Of a DNA stretch of 64,000 bases, positions 7,711-16,091 are shown piece after piece. The notes beneath the pieces are model-generated. The model did not search any database. It saw only the letters and a program-made list of their open reading frames with translations, and had not been told where the DNA came from. Origin of the DNA: Fimbriimonadales bacterium (lineage in GTDB: Bacteria > Armatimonadota > Fimbriimonadia > Fimbriimonadales > ATM1); NCBI GenBank assembly GCA_026129745.1, contig JAHCHL010000001.1, positions 186,001 through 250,000 on the forward strand, written 5' to 3'. Made by a program: the position numbers and the translations under genes. The stretch's first letter is position 1; each line of letters starts with the position of its first letter.

Positions 7711-8786
7711 TTCTTACCTCGCACTTTGACAATCTCTTCAAGCAACTTCTTCTCTTCTGGATCGAGTTCTTTCGGAACGGTAATCAAGAGTTTCACCATC
7801 AAGTGACCACGACCACCGCTAAGCCTGGACAGCCCTTGGCTTGCCAGTCGAAACTTCTGACCTGACTGACTCCCAGGCGGGATTCGCATATCCACCTTTC
7901 CGCGAAGCGTCTCGACTGAAGCCTTCCCGCCAAGAGCAGCGAGCGTGTAGTCGACTGCAAGCTCAGTCTCTAAATCGTCTCCTATCCTTTTGAATCTTGA
8001 ATGTGGCTTCTCACGAATGAGTACATACAAATCGCCTTTTCGCCCCCCCGCGCCAGTAGATCCTCCACCAGAAATGCGAAGGCGAGCACCTTCTGCAATT
8101 CCTGCCGGAATTTTGACTTCCACCCGTCGAGTCGTTGGTAGCGTTCCGCTGCCTCGGCATGTCGTGCACGGCTCATACGAAGTAATCCCTTGTCCGCCGC
8201 AAAGTCCGCATGTTTGTGCAAATCCGAGCATTCCGCGCACCCTTCCTGTACCACCGCACTGCGGGCAAGGTCTTTCTTTGGATGAACGCACATGACCCAC
8301 TCCGCGACATGTACCGCATGCATCTTCGACACGATACGTGAGGGTTCGGCTCGCACCTTTGTCGATTTCCTCCAGGGTTACTTCGATCGTTTGTTCGAGG
8401 TCATGTGCGACCGCACCCGTTCGAGGTTCAGCGCCGAAGCCACCGCCACCGAAGAATCCTTCGAAAATGGTCTCGAATCCTGGGGGAATGTTTTCCCCCC
8501 CGTACTCAACTCTGAAACCTCCGGGTCCCTGCTGAGTAAACGTGTCCCCCATTTTTTCAGCGTGCTCCCAGTTTGCACCAAACCGATCGTAGAGCTTTCT
8601 CTTCTTCTCATCTGACAGCACTTCGTACGCTTCAGAGATTTCCTTGAACTTCTCTGCCGCAGCAGAATTGTTTGGGTTGACGTCCGGGTGGTATTTGCGC
8701 GCAAGCTTGCGGTACGCCGACTTGATCTCTTTGTCGGTCGCGTTTCGCTGCACACCAAGAACTTGATAAAAGTCTTTCTTTGCCAT
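7707..8786 (-). CDS. dnaJ: DnaJ co-chaperone
   Basis: This 359-aa type I J-protein delivers clients to DnaK and stimulates its ATPase. The J domain (residues 1-70) has the HPD tripeptide, and a Gly/Phe-rich linker follows. Four zinc-binding repeats are visible as [24 protein letters not shown] and CTTCRGSG (about residues 155-215), then two substrate-binding beta domains. The length is slightly short for the family, mostly in the Gly/Phe region. It follows hsp20 after a 66-bp spacer that contains a strong minus-strand terminator hairpin, so expression should be below that of dnaK-hsp20, and it is coupled to hspR by ATGA. Confidence 0.95.
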   Translation of the reverse strand: MAKKDFYQVLGVQRNATDKEIKSAYRKLARKYHPDVNPNNSAAAEKFKEISEAYEVLSDEKKRKLYDRFGANWEHAEKMGDTFTQQGPGGFRVEYGGENIPPGFETIFEGFFGGGGFGAEPRTGAVAHDLEQTIEVTLEEIDKGASRTLTYRVEDACGTCRGVGHVRSSKERPCPQCGGTGRVRGMLGFAQTCGLCGGQGITSYEPCTTCRGSGTLPTTRRVEVKIPAGIAEGARLRISGGGSTGAGGRKGDLYVLIREKPHSRFKRIGDDLETELAVDYTLAALGGKASVETLRGKVDMRIPPGSQSGQKFRLASQGLSRLSGGRGHLMVKLLITVPKELDPEEKKLLEEIVKVRGKK

Positions 8787-8803
8787 CCGTCCGCCGATTT
8801 CTT

Positions 8804-8840
8804 AAACAAAAGGCGGCGCGAGCGGTGGGCCCGCGCCGCC
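8804..8840 (-). terminator. Intercistronic rho-independent terminator between hsp20 and dnaJ
   Basis: A perfect 9-bp GC-only stem (8812-8820 with 8832-8840, 11-nt loop) is followed on the minus strand by TTTTGTTT (8811-8804). It sits after the hsp20 stop and before dnaJ, so it should terminate or attenuate most transcripts from the dnaK promoter and leave a minority to read into dnaJ-hspR. Confidence 0.8.
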
Positions 8841-8852
8841 ACCAAGTAATTG

Positions 8853-9254
8853 TTAGTTTGCCGTAATCTCGATGCGGCGCGGCAACGCCTCTGGCGCTTT
8901 GGGAACGTCAATTCTCAAAACACCATCCTTGTACGAAGCCGAGATGTCATCTGCCTTGACCGGCACAAGCAATTTGAACGATCTGCTGAACTCACCGTAG
9001 ACTCGCTCGAGTCGAACGTAGTCCTCACGAGATTCTTCTTCAGACATTTCGCGCTTACCGGTCACAACGAGCGTATCTTCGACAAACTCGATCGTGATGT
9101 CTTCTTGGCGGATACCAGGAAGGTCCATCGTAAGGATGATTCCACGATCGGTCTCTTTGACGTCGGTTCTCGGAGTCCAAGGAAGATCGGCGTCATTCCA
9201 TTTCCATCCAAGACCGAGCGGATGTTGATTCGGCTTTGCGTATCGAATGATCAT
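8853..9254 (-). CDS. Small heat-shock protein (Hsp20/alpha-crystallin)
   Basis: The 133-aa protein is an ATP-independent holdase. The alpha-crystallin domain spans about residues 35-130, with DLPGIRQEDITIEFVEDTLV, GEFSRSFKLLVPV and the core signature DGVLRIDVPK. The C-terminal IxI-like anchor appears as RRIEI. It starts 14 bp after the dnaK stop and is followed by the terminator at 8804-8840, making dnaK-hsp20 the main heat-shock message. It occupies the place where grpE often stands in HspR-controlled operons; no grpE is present in this window. Confidence 0.93.
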   Translation of the reverse strand: MIIRYAKPNQHPLGLGWKWNDADLPWTPRTDVKETDRGIILTMDLPGIRQEDITIEFVEDTLVVTGKREMSEEESREDYVRLERVYGEFSRSFKLLVPVKADDISASYKDGVLRIDVPKAPEALPRRIEITAN

Positions 9255-9268
9255 TGTTTGTTACCTCC

Positions 9269-11182
9269 TTAGTCTTCTTTCTTTTCTTCGAATTCGGCGT
9301 CGATGACTTCTTCGCCGCCGCCAGTCGGTGCACCAACAGGCTCATTGTCGTCCGCTGGCGTTTCAGTTGGAGCAGCAGCCTGATTTTCATATAGCTTCTG
9401 CGCCAACGAATGCTGCTCTTGTTCGAGGTCCGCTTGCGCCGTCTTGATCGCTTCGATGTCACCCTCAGCGATCGCTTTGCGAAGAGCAGCGACCTTGTCC
9501 TCGATTCTCGTTTTGTCTGCGCCGTCGACCTTGTCACCAAGTTCCCTAAGCGTGCGCTCTACGCCATAGGCCAGCGTGTCCGCTTGGTTCTTGACTTCTG
9601 CCGCTTCCTTAGCTTTCATGTCTTCTTCGGCATGAGCTTGAGCCTCGGCGACCATACGATCGATTTCCTCGCGGTTGAGATTTCCGCTTCCAGTAATCGT
9701 GATCTGCTGCTCCTTGCCAGTTGCCATGTCGCGCGCTTTGACATTGAGAATTCCATTCGCGTCAATGTCGAATGTCACTTCGATTTGTGGCAATCCTCTT
9801 GGAGCTGGCGGAATGCCCATCAAGTGGAACCTTCCGAGCGACTTGTTGTCTGAAGCTCGAGTTCGCTCTCCTTGAAGAACGTGGATTTCCACTTCTTGCT
9901 GATTGTCTTGCGCTGTGGTGTAAACCCTGCTCTTCTTTGTGGGAATCGTAGTGTTGCGCTCAATTAGAATGTCTGTGACACCACCGAGAGTTTCGACTCC
10001 GAGACTGAGCGGCGTTACATCTAACAAAACGATGTCCTTAACTTCGCCACCAAGTACTCCGGCTTGGATCGCTGCTCCAACTGCAACGACTTCGTCAGGA
10101 TTGACCCCGCGATGAGGCTCCTTGCCCGTCATCTTTTTGACTAAGTCTTGCACCATCGGCATTCTTGTCGATCCGCCAACCAAAATCACCTCGTCGATTT
10201 CTTTGGGATCCAACTTCGCATCCTTGATTGCGTCATTGAACGGCTTCTTCAGTCGCTCGATCAAATCCGCTGTCAACTCTTCGAATTTCGCACGAGTCAG
10301 TTGCATTACAAGGTGGCGCGGTTCGCCTTCAATAGCAGTGATAAATGGAAGATTGATTTCAGTCGTAACTTGGCTGGAAAGTTCGATCTTTGCCTTTTCT
10401 GCAGCTTCGCGAAGTCTTTGCAATGCAGACTTGTCTTTACGCAAATCTACACCGTTTTCACGCTTAAACTCGTCCGCAAGCCAATCGACAATTCGCAAAT
10501 CCCAGTCGTCTCCGCCAAGATGTGTATCGCCGGCGGTCGATCGCACTTCGAAGACACCTTCACCGACATCGAGCACAGAAACGTCAAACGTTCCACCACC
10601 TAAGTCGAAGACAAGAATTGTCTCGTTCTTTTTCTTGTCGAGACCGTAGGCAAGCGATGCCGCTGTCGGTTCATTGATGATTCGCAACACCTCCAAGCCG
10701 GCGATTTCGCCTGCGTTCTTGGTCGCTGTTCTTTGCGCGTCATCAAAGTAAGCAGGAACCGTAATGACGGCTCTCGTAACGGCTTCTCCAAGATAGGCCT
10801 CTGCGTCTTGCTTCAGCTTCTGCAGAATCATTGCCGAGATCTCTTCGGGCGTGAAATCCTTGTCGACCGCGGGCACATGAACCGCCGCATTGCCCTTCTT
10901 GTCGCGCACTATTTTGTAGGAGACGTGTTTGGACTCTTCGGTAGCTTTGTCGTAAGTCATTCCCATAAAACGCTTGATCGACTGGATCGTGTTTTCGGGA
11001 TTGACGACCGCCTGACGCTTGGCAGTAATGCCGACGAGCCGCTCGCCGTTTGACTTGAAGGCGACGACGCTCGGCATTGTCCGAGCTCCCTCGGCGGTTG
11101 CTATGACGGTCGGCTCGCCGCCTTCCATCACTGCTACGACCGAGTTCGTCGTTCCCAAGTCGATTCCAACTGTTTTGGCCAC
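9269..11182 (-). CDS. dnaK: DnaK (Hsp70) chaperone
   Basis: This 637-aa Hsp70 starts at GTG 11182 behind a good GGAGG site. The nucleotide-binding domain shows [17 protein letters not shown] at the N-terminus, then [34 protein letters not shown] and [14 protein letters not shown]. The linker [13 protein letters not shown] leads into the substrate-binding domain, and the tail ends in an acidic EEKKED-type stretch. It refolds proteins with DnaJ and GrpE. The promoter region contains a HAIR repeat for HspR, so it should be induced by heat or unfolded proteins when DnaK is titrated from HspR. Confidence 0.97.
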   Translation of the reverse strand: MAKTVGIDLGTTNSVVAVMEGGEPTVIATAEGARTMPSVVAFKSNGERLVGITAKRQAVVNPENTIQSIKRFMGMTYDKATEESKHVSYKIVRDKKGNAAVHVPAVDKDFTPEEISAMILQKLKQDAEAYLGEAVTRAVITVPAYFDDAQRTATKNAGEIAGLEVLRIINEPTAASLAYGLDKKKNETILVFDLGGGTFDVSVLDVGEGVFEVRSTAGDTHLGGDDWDLRIVDWLADEFKRENGVDLRKDKSALQRLREAAEKAKIELSSQVTTEINLPFITAIEGEPRHLVMQLTRAKFEELTADLIERLKKPFNDAIKDAKLDPKEIDEVILVGGSTRMPMVQDLVKKMTGKEPHRGVNPDEVVAVGAAIQAGVLGGEVKDIVLLDVTPLSLGVETLGGVTDILIERNTTIPTKKSRVYTTAQDNQQEVEIHVLQGERTRASDNKSLGRFHLMGIPPAPRGLPQIEVTFDIDANGILNVKARDMATGKEQQITITGSGNLNREEIDRMVAEAQAHAEEDMKAKEAAEVKNQADTLAYGVERTLRELGDKVDGADKTRIEDKVAALRKAIAEGDIEAIKTAQADLEQEQHSLAQKLYENQAAAPTETPADDNEPVGAPTGGGEEVIDAEFEEKKED

Positions 11183-11222
11183 TATTTTCCTCCGTGTTTC
11201 TTAGCAGGTTAGACATAACCTA

Positions 11223-11243
11223 CTTGAGCGTATGTCTATCAAG
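11223..11243 (-). promoter_or_regulatory. HAIR operator for HspR upstream of dnaK
   Basis: The sequence CTTGAGC-N7-TATCAAG closely matches the HAIR consensus CTTGAGT-N7-ACTCAAG: the left arm has 6 of 7 bases and the right arm 5 of 7, with the exact 7-nt spacer. It lies just downstream of the predicted -10 box of dnaK, a position where HspR binding would block transcription. hspR is the last gene of the operon. Confidence 0.8.
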
Positions 11244-11257
11244 TCTTAACACCAAAT

Positions 11258-11287
11258 AGGATAATCGGGTTCCAAGAAAAAAGTCAA
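11258..11287 (-). promoter_or_regulatory. Probable sigma70 promoter of the dnaK operon
   Basis: On the minus strand TTGACT (11287-11282) is separated by 18 nt from TATCCT (11263-11258). The expected start is near 11250, placing the HAIR repeat at about +8 to +28 and leaving a leader of about 70 nt with a GGAGG site before the GTG start. Confidence 0.55.
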
Positions 11288-11332
11288 TAGATCTGCTGAA
11301 ATCCGTCTAATCACCTTCCGAAAATAGAGATT

Positions 11333-12376
11333 GTGCGGTCTAAGAGGGCATTCTCCTGGATGATGGCGGTCTCGCCGCTGTTCTTTATCGCCTATCTCGG
11401 CCTCTCAGCAAGGCTCGGCGCTGGGGACACTTTCATCGAAGGCGACCCGGACGGTTATGCGGAACGGCTCGAAGCTTATCTTCCTTTCATTCGAGCTGCC
11501 ACGGTTCTTACTGAGGACAAGACCTCCAGCTCAGCGGAGGCCGATGCTGCGCTCGAATTGGCGCTTGCCGAAGCAAGCGCCGGCCTGCCTCACCTGGAGT
11601 CCACCAAGTTCGGATTGACTGCAGACACGGATGTGCGCCAACCGATAGTTGCGGCTCAAGCAAGGGCATTTGAAGTCCTGGTTCGCAAGGCAAACTCACT
11701 CGCCAAGACCGGGGATCCTTGGAATGCGGTCGAGTTGGCGGTGAGGGGGTTTTCCATCGCCGATCTAACCAGGCACTTCGACTCGCGAAGCCTAAACCTG
11801 TCGACAAGCCAGCAGGTCGTCCTGGCTAACTTTCTGAGAAGGCAGCTAAGCAACCTCAATGCCGATCAACTCGAAAGACTGTCCCATCGCCTCATTGCCT
11901 ATGAGGCCAAACGCAAAGGCATCTCGGGCATTCTTCGGAATGAAATGCACCTGCTCACCATGGAGTCACGTTGCTGGATCGGTGACTTCGATCGAATTGC
12001 GACCCTGAGCGTCGCGCTTGAGGCACTCCGAACCTTCAGGCGAGGAGAGAGCATCGAGGGCTTTATTCAGCGGACCGCACGCTGGGAGGCAAGTCCCGCA
12101 AAGTCTGACGTATGGTCGACGCTCGTCTCGTGGGAGCTTGCTTCCAGAAGCGAGGACCACAGCCAGCGAGTGATCCGGAGCCTCATTGTTGAGGTGCGAT
12201 CGCGTCAACTCGCCATGCGTGGAGAGAAGTTCGACAGCATTGCAGCACTTCGCTTGCCGGCGACGTTCTTCGCAGAAACAATAAAACGAAATGAGCCAAC
12301 TTTGGTTATTGAAGGCAATTGGGCGTGTCTGCACTATGATGTCGGACCGCTGTCCGAGATCGTCGCAATGCGCTAA
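11333..12376 (+). CDS. Hypothetical protein with N-terminal membrane anchor or signal peptide, 347 aa
   Basis: I do not recognise this protein. It starts at GTG 11333, with an ATG at 11360 as an alternative. A basic N-terminus and one hydrophobic stretch (about residues 8-27) suggest export or a membrane anchor. The rest is Ala/Leu-rich and mostly helical, with regularly spaced helices that resemble a tetratricopeptide-like solenoid without clear repeats. It is transcribed away from dnaK, and its stop overlaps the converging anti-sigma gene by the tetranucleotide CTAA. Neither its context nor its residues give a function. Confidence 0.75.
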   Translation: MRSKRAFSWMMAVSPLFFIAYLGLSARLGAGDTFIEGDPDGYAERLEAYLPFIRAATVLTEDKTSSSAEADAALELALAEASAGLPHLESTKFGLTADTDVRQPIVAAQARAFEVLVRKANSLAKTGDPWNAVELAVRGFSIADLTRHFDSRSLNLSTSQQVVLANFLRRQLSNLNADQLERLSHRLIAYEAKRKGISGILRNEMHLLTMESRCWIGDFDRIATLSVALEALRTFRRGESIEGFIQRTARWEASPAKSDVWSTLVSWELASRSEDHSQRVIRSLIVEVRSRQLAMRGEKFDSIAALRLPATFFAETIKRNEPTLVIEGNWACLHYDVGPLSEIVAMR

Positions 12377-13197
12377 TTGACCTCGATCAAGCCGTTCGTG
12401 GCTCGAAACTTGTATCCGGTTCCTTCAAGCAACGACCTAAGTGCCTCGTTGAGGTCCAGCCCAGTAAAGTCGACTTGAAGTGTGCCGGGGTCATCCACCA
12501 CGTTGGCAACGATGACAAAGCCGAATCCTTCGCTAATCGCCTTCAGCCCCTCGACAAGTGTTCCTTCGAAGGCGCCTGCTCCCGCGTTCGAAGTTCCGCT
12601 CGGAACGATGGCCACCATTGGCTTTCGATCACCAACCTGAATCCAAGCAGTCGCAGGCCGTTCGCCCTTACGATTGAGCTGATATTCTCGCAAGGAGCTT
12701 GGCTGCACCACTTCTTCGACGAGAACCGCACCATTCTCCGTGATCTTGACCGTCGTCTCACTCTTTGGGTTCAAGATTAGTACCGGGTTGCCGTCTTTCA
12801 TCTTGACTTCAAACTCGGCCTTAGACACAGGCACGCCATAGCCAGCCTCGATCCCATCCGTTTGAAAACGGTCGATGGAGACATACGCAACGCCAATCAC
12901 GACCGCTGCGGCTATTCCGCCTATGGACAGCCTTAGCCATCCGAGACCCGGCTTCGCTTTCTGCTTAGCCTCCCAAATGGCGTGATCCAGCCTTCGGCTG
13001 ACTTCCTCGCTAAGGGCTGCAGGAGCGTTCACCTTCGGGAGGGACCCAAGGGCGCCAAACAGACTCACAAATCCCTCGTAATCGGCCCGGCACTCATAGC
13101 AGTCATCGAGATGCGACTGGACAGCCTGGCGCAAGCCAGCGGCGAGCGTCTCTTCGTGAAGCTCGCTGAACAGTTCCTGAACCTTGTCGCAGTGCAT
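12373..13197 (-). CDS. Membrane anti-sigma factor with zinc finger and secretin-like C-terminus
   Basis: The 274-aa protein begins with an anti-sigma zinc-finger (zf-HC2) arrangement: MHCDKVQELF and later SHLDDCYECRADY, with the His-x3-Cys-x2-Cys pattern. A single membrane span follows at about residues 86-107. The outer part ends in TLQVDFTGLDLNEALRSLLE and a short GYKFRATNGLIEVN strand, which looks like the STN/secretin N-terminal fold seen in TonB-dependent signalling receptors. It lies 32 bp after the ECF sigma gene and should hold that sigma factor at the membrane. The C-terminal domain may sense a periplasmic ligand or partner. Confidence 0.85.
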   Translation of the reverse strand: MHCDKVQELFSELHEETLAAGLRQAVQSHLDDCYECRADYEGFVSLFGALGSLPKVNAPAALSEEVSRRLDHAIWEAKQKAKPGLGWLRLSIGGIAAAVVIGVAYVSIDRFQTDGIEAGYGVPVSKAEFEVKMKDGNPVLILNPKSETTVKITENGAVLVEEVVQPSSLREYQLNRKGERPATAWIQVGDRKPMVAIVPSGTSNAGAGAFEGTLVEGLKAISEGFGFVIVANVVDDPGTLQVDFTGLDLNEALRSLLEGTGYKFRATNGLIEVN

Positions 13198-13229
13198 AGT
13201 GCCGTGTAACTTCCTCTTGTCTGATCGAC

Positions 13230-13823
13230 TCAGACCCTGAAAAGTTCCTCCACCGGCTCGAGCAATTCCCGAAGGGCGAGCCTTGCCCGATTCAGCCGGC
13301 TCTTCACGGTGCCGATCGGCAATTCGAGCGCTTCCGCCATCTCCTCGTATGACATATCGTCCACGTGGTACATCACGATCATGACCCGCTGGTACTCCGG
13401 AAGCTTGACAATGGCTTCCTGTAGGAGTCTATGGCGTTCGTTTTGCTCCGATAAGTCCTGCGGTGATCCGCTTGAGTCTTCTACCTGGCGCTGAACCTCC
13501 CCTTCGTCTGTCCTAACAAGGCTGTCGATACTTTCGTGCTGCCGAAGCTTTTCACGCTTCTTGTAATCAAGGAAGCAGTTCGTGAGGATTCTGAACAGCC
13601 AAGTGCTGAACTGGCTCTCTCTTCTAAAACTGTGAAGGCTCTTGTAGGCACGCACAAACGCTTCCGCTGTAAGGTCAGATGCTTGATCGTGGTCTGCCGT
13701 CAAGCGAAAGGCAAACTGATAGGCGCGCTGCTGGTACTTGTGAACGAGATCGTCCAGCGCAGATCGGTCTCCCTTTATGCACCGCTCGATGAGGATGCTG
13801 TCATCGCTGTTGGCGAAGTTCAT
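13230..13823 (-). CDS. ECF RNA polymerase sigma factor (sigma-E-like)
   Basis: The 197-aa sigma factor has region 2 (about residues 25-95, with DLTAEAFVRAYKSLHSFR and STWLFRILTN) and region 4 (about 135-185, with LPEYQRVMIVMYHVDDMSYE and the helix-turn-helix LPIGTVKSRLNRAR). The linker is longer and more charged than in minimal ECF factors. It is followed by a zinc-finger membrane anti-sigma gene and overlaps the upstream DUF4446 gene by 4 bp, so the three form one operon. The regulon is unknown. Confidence 0.93.
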   Translation of the reverse strand: MNFANSDDSILIERCIKGDRSALDDLVHKYQQRAYQFAFRLTADHDQASDLTAEAFVRAYKSLHSFRRESQFSTWLFRILTNCFLDYKKREKLRQHESIDSLVRTDEGEVQRQVEDSSGSPQDLSEQNERHRLLQEAIVKLPEYQRVMIVMYHVDDMSYEEMAEALELPIGTVKSRLNRARLALRELLEPVEELFRV

Positions 13824-14320
13824 TCGAGCCGCGCCTCCATATCGCGTGACTGCGCGTTGCGGATCGCTTGCTCTTCTTCAGGTGTCAGGGCGTGGTCAGA
13901 CTGGCCGCCACGCAACGGCTTGCAATAGATCTTCACTTGTTGGCGGCCCGTAATGCTGTTGAAAACGACCCCGTCACCCGCTTCGTTCTGAAACGCAACA
14001 GCGAACGATTGGTCTCCACCCATTTCTTCAAAAGCGTCGTATCTGACAAGACCGACGCTGCCGATGTTCGATTTGGCCTTCTGTTCAAGTTCAGCGACGC
14101 GGGCCTGAAGCTCCCGGTTCTCCTCCTCGAGCTTCAGCCTGCCCCGAGTGTGGTCGACAAGCAGCCTCTCGAGGCTTTCGCCACTCGTGCCCTTGAGGGC
14201 CTCGCGTATTGACGCCAGATCCCGGTTCAATCGCAGGTAAAACAATACAAGCACGAACGCAAGAAGGCCGATCAATCCGAAGACAATCGCCGGAACAGCG
14301 GAATCGAGTTGCGAAATCAT
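13820..14320 (-). CDS. DUF4446 membrane-anchored coiled-coil protein
   Basis: The frame is open to a TTG at 14356, but I prefer ATG 14320, giving a 166-aa protein starting MISQLDSAV. One membrane helix (about residues 8-30) is followed by a coiled coil (LEEENRELQARVAELEQK). Next comes the DUF4446 core GLVRYDAFEEMGGDQSFAVA and its GRQQVKIYCKPLRGGQS end. The family is common in Firmicutes and related lineages, and no biochemical function is established. Coupling to an ECF sigma gene by a 4-bp overlap suggests it takes part in, or is controlled with, that envelope-signalling module. Confidence 0.85.
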   Translation of the reverse strand: MISQLDSAVPAIVFGLIGLLAFVLVLFYLRLNRDLASIREALKGTSGESLERLLVDHTRGRLKLEEENRELQARVAELEQKAKSNIGSVGLVRYDAFEEMGGDQSFAVAFQNEAGDGVVFNSITGRQQVKIYCKPLRGGQSDHALTPEEEQAIRNAQSRDMEARLE

Positions 14321-14388
14321 GTCATAGCACCTGACACGACCGGCCTTTATGGGCAAGAATTAACCGTCGCGCCGTCATTCTACCGAGC

Positions 14389-14874
14389 ATGGAGTTCAAT
14401 CTGTCCCAACCCGCCCCCCAGCAGACCGCACAAGTTCGTCGGGGAATGAGGCCTGCAGCGAGGAACTGGTTCCTCGTTGTTCTTCTGCTCGTTTTCCTTT
14501 TCTTGGTCTTCTTCTTCCTGAACTTTCAGAGGGTAGTCGTGAGAGGCATCTCGATGTATCCGACGTTCGAGCCTAATCAGCGTATTCTGGTTTGCAAGGC
14601 GCTTTGGCTCGTCGGGCAACCCAAAAAGGGAGATCTGGTCGTTCTGAAGCGCCAGGAGGAAAGCGAGTATCTGGTCAAGCGAGTCGCATTCATCGCGGGC
14701 GAAACAGTCGATAGAAGCCTTCAGCCGGAGAAATGGAGCTTTGTGGATGGACCTTACATAGTTCCCGAGGGCCACATTTTCGTGCTTGGCGATAATCTCA
14801 GCAACAGTGAGGACAGCCGCTCCTTTGGCGCTGTGCCACTCTCGACTGTATTGGGAAAGGTCGTCGGAAGATGA
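14389..14874 (+). CDS. lepB: Signal peptidase I
   Basis: This 161-aa membrane peptidase removes signal peptides from exported proteins. One transmembrane helix at about residues 23-44 anchors it. The catalytic serine is in ISMYPTFEPNQRILV and the general-base lysine in YLVKRVAFIAGE; the C-terminal box reads GDNLSNSEDSRSFG. The size matches the compact single-span form. A CATTCT -10-like box lies 7 nt ahead of the ATG and no ribosome binding site is seen. The NUDIX gene follows with a 4-bp overlap. Confidence 0.93.
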   Translation: MEFNLSQPAPQQTAQVRRGMRPAARNWFLVVLLLVFLFLVFFFLNFQRVVVRGISMYPTFEPNQRILVCKALWLVGQPKKGDLVVLKRQEESEYLVKRVAFIAGETVDRSLQPEKWSFVDGPYIVPEGHIFVLGDNLSNSEDSRSFGAVPLSTVLGKVVGR

Positions 14875-15332
14875 GAAAGTTTCCGACTGGCAAGTGGCTC
14901 GACAATCGCCTCGAATTTACTCCAGCGCCATGCAGACCGCCATTTCGCGCCTTCGCAGCAATGATCTTTTTATGGAAAGGCGATTGCGCTTTGCTCTGCA
15001 ATATCTGTGACAGAGGCTGGACCATCCCGAGCGGCCGCGTGGAAGGCGGCGAAGAAGGATTGGAAGCAGCGTTGCGAGAAGCGTATGAAGAAGCAGGAGC
15101 TACCGCAAAGAATATTCGTTACATGGGCTGCTATCGCCTGTGCGATTCAAAGAACACACGGTGGGCCGAGGTTTACGTCGGCGAAGTGGACGAATTTTTT
15201 CCAATTCCGGAGAACAGCGAGTCAGAAGGAAGAAGGCTTGTATCACGTGAAGAGCTGCCAAACGTCTATCACGATTGGTCCGAACTGTTTGAAAGGATGT
15301 TCGAATATTCGTGGGAAGTACTGAAACGCTGA
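14871..15332 (+). CDS. NUDIX hydrolase
   Basis: The 153-aa protein hydrolyses a nucleoside diphosphate linked to some moiety. The NUDIX box is complete as GRVEGGEEGLEAALREAYEE followed by AGA, with the metal-binding REAYEE core. The N-terminal WKGDCALLCNICDRGWTIP is the usual preceding strand pair, and DSKNTRWAEVYVGEVDEF follows, as in diphosphoinositol-polyphosphate-phosphohydrolase-like members. The substrate cannot be assigned. It is coupled to lepB by ATGA and converges on the exonuclease gene with no gap. Confidence 0.88.
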   Translation: MRKFPTGKWLDNRLEFTPAPCRPPFRAFAAMIFLWKGDCALLCNICDRGWTIPSGRVEGGEEGLEAALREAYEEAGATAKNIRYMGCYRLCDSKNTRWAEVYVGEVDEFFPIPENSESEGRRLVSREELPNVYHDWSELFERMFEYSWEVLKR

Positions 15333-16079
15333 TCAGTGAAGTAGTGTCGCTTGCTTTAATCCTGCATAAGCGAACTTCATAAGCGTCTTCAAATTCACGA
15401 CATCTTCTGCATTGTATTTCACGAGCAAATCGAGAGCGCGCTTGTCACCGCGCGCATAGTGTCTCCAAAGTGTAATCGCGTCACGTCCTGTAAGGCCATC
15501 CGTATCGGAATCTCTCGCAATGCCGAGTGCGCGCTCAATTTTCTTCAGTCCACCACGATAGCCTAACCTTCGCATCGCTGGACATAAGTCAATGTGCATT
15601 TGATCGAATGGCAACGTAAAGTAGAGCCGTTTGAGCATTGGCACATCGAAACCTGCGCCGTAAAACGTAACGATCGTCCCGAAGCGCTCTAAGTAATTCG
15701 GAAAAGCGTCCAAGTCCTTACCTTTTATGAACGCTCGATACTCGGAGCCGTTGTAGCATCCAATCATCGTAATGGAAGAGCCCGCCCAGCCGCCGTCGGT
15801 CTCGATATCGAGATACATTAGCCTGTCTTCCCACTCAGGGAACACTCGCCAATGTTCGCGTTGCGGTATTCGCTTTCCGAAGTAACGATAGTCGCGATCG
15901 TCCAGCCGCTTCTCACTATTCTTGATTACTCGCGCGAGCGATGCACTCTGCACACCTTCAATCGAGTACTTGTTTGGCTCGGCCGCGAGGTCGTACCACG
16001 TCGCGGCTCCTTGTCGCCACAGCGAGCGCTCTCCTTCTGGCTTGACGCCCGGAACATGAATGAATGTCGATCTTAACAA
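15333..16079 (-). CDS. RNase H-like 3'-5' exonuclease domain protein (YprB type)
   Basis: The 248-aa protein carries a DEDD-type exonuclease fold. The first acidic motif is YLDIETDGG (about residue 90), a middle segment reads VTFYGAGFDVPMLKR, and the last motif has LLVKYNAEDVVNLKTLMKFA. The family (ribonuclease H-like, YprB) is poorly characterised and probably trims nucleic acid. The start is TTG 16079, 12 bp after the stop of the DnaJ/TPR membrane protein; no better start is visible before the conserved region. Confidence 0.82.
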   Translation of the reverse strand: MLRSTFIHVPGVKPEGERSLWRQGAATWYDLAAEPNKYSIEGVQSASLARVIKNSEKRLDDRDYRYFGKRIPQREHWRVFPEWEDRLMYLDIETDGGWAGSSITMIGCYNGSEYRAFIKGKDLDAFPNYLERFGTIVTFYGAGFDVPMLKRLYFTLPFDQMHIDLCPAMRRLGYRGGLKKIERALGIARDSDTDGLTGRDAITLWRHYARGDKRALDLLVKYNAEDVVNLKTLMKFAYAGLKQATLLH

Positions 16080-16091
16080 CTGTCGAACAGT

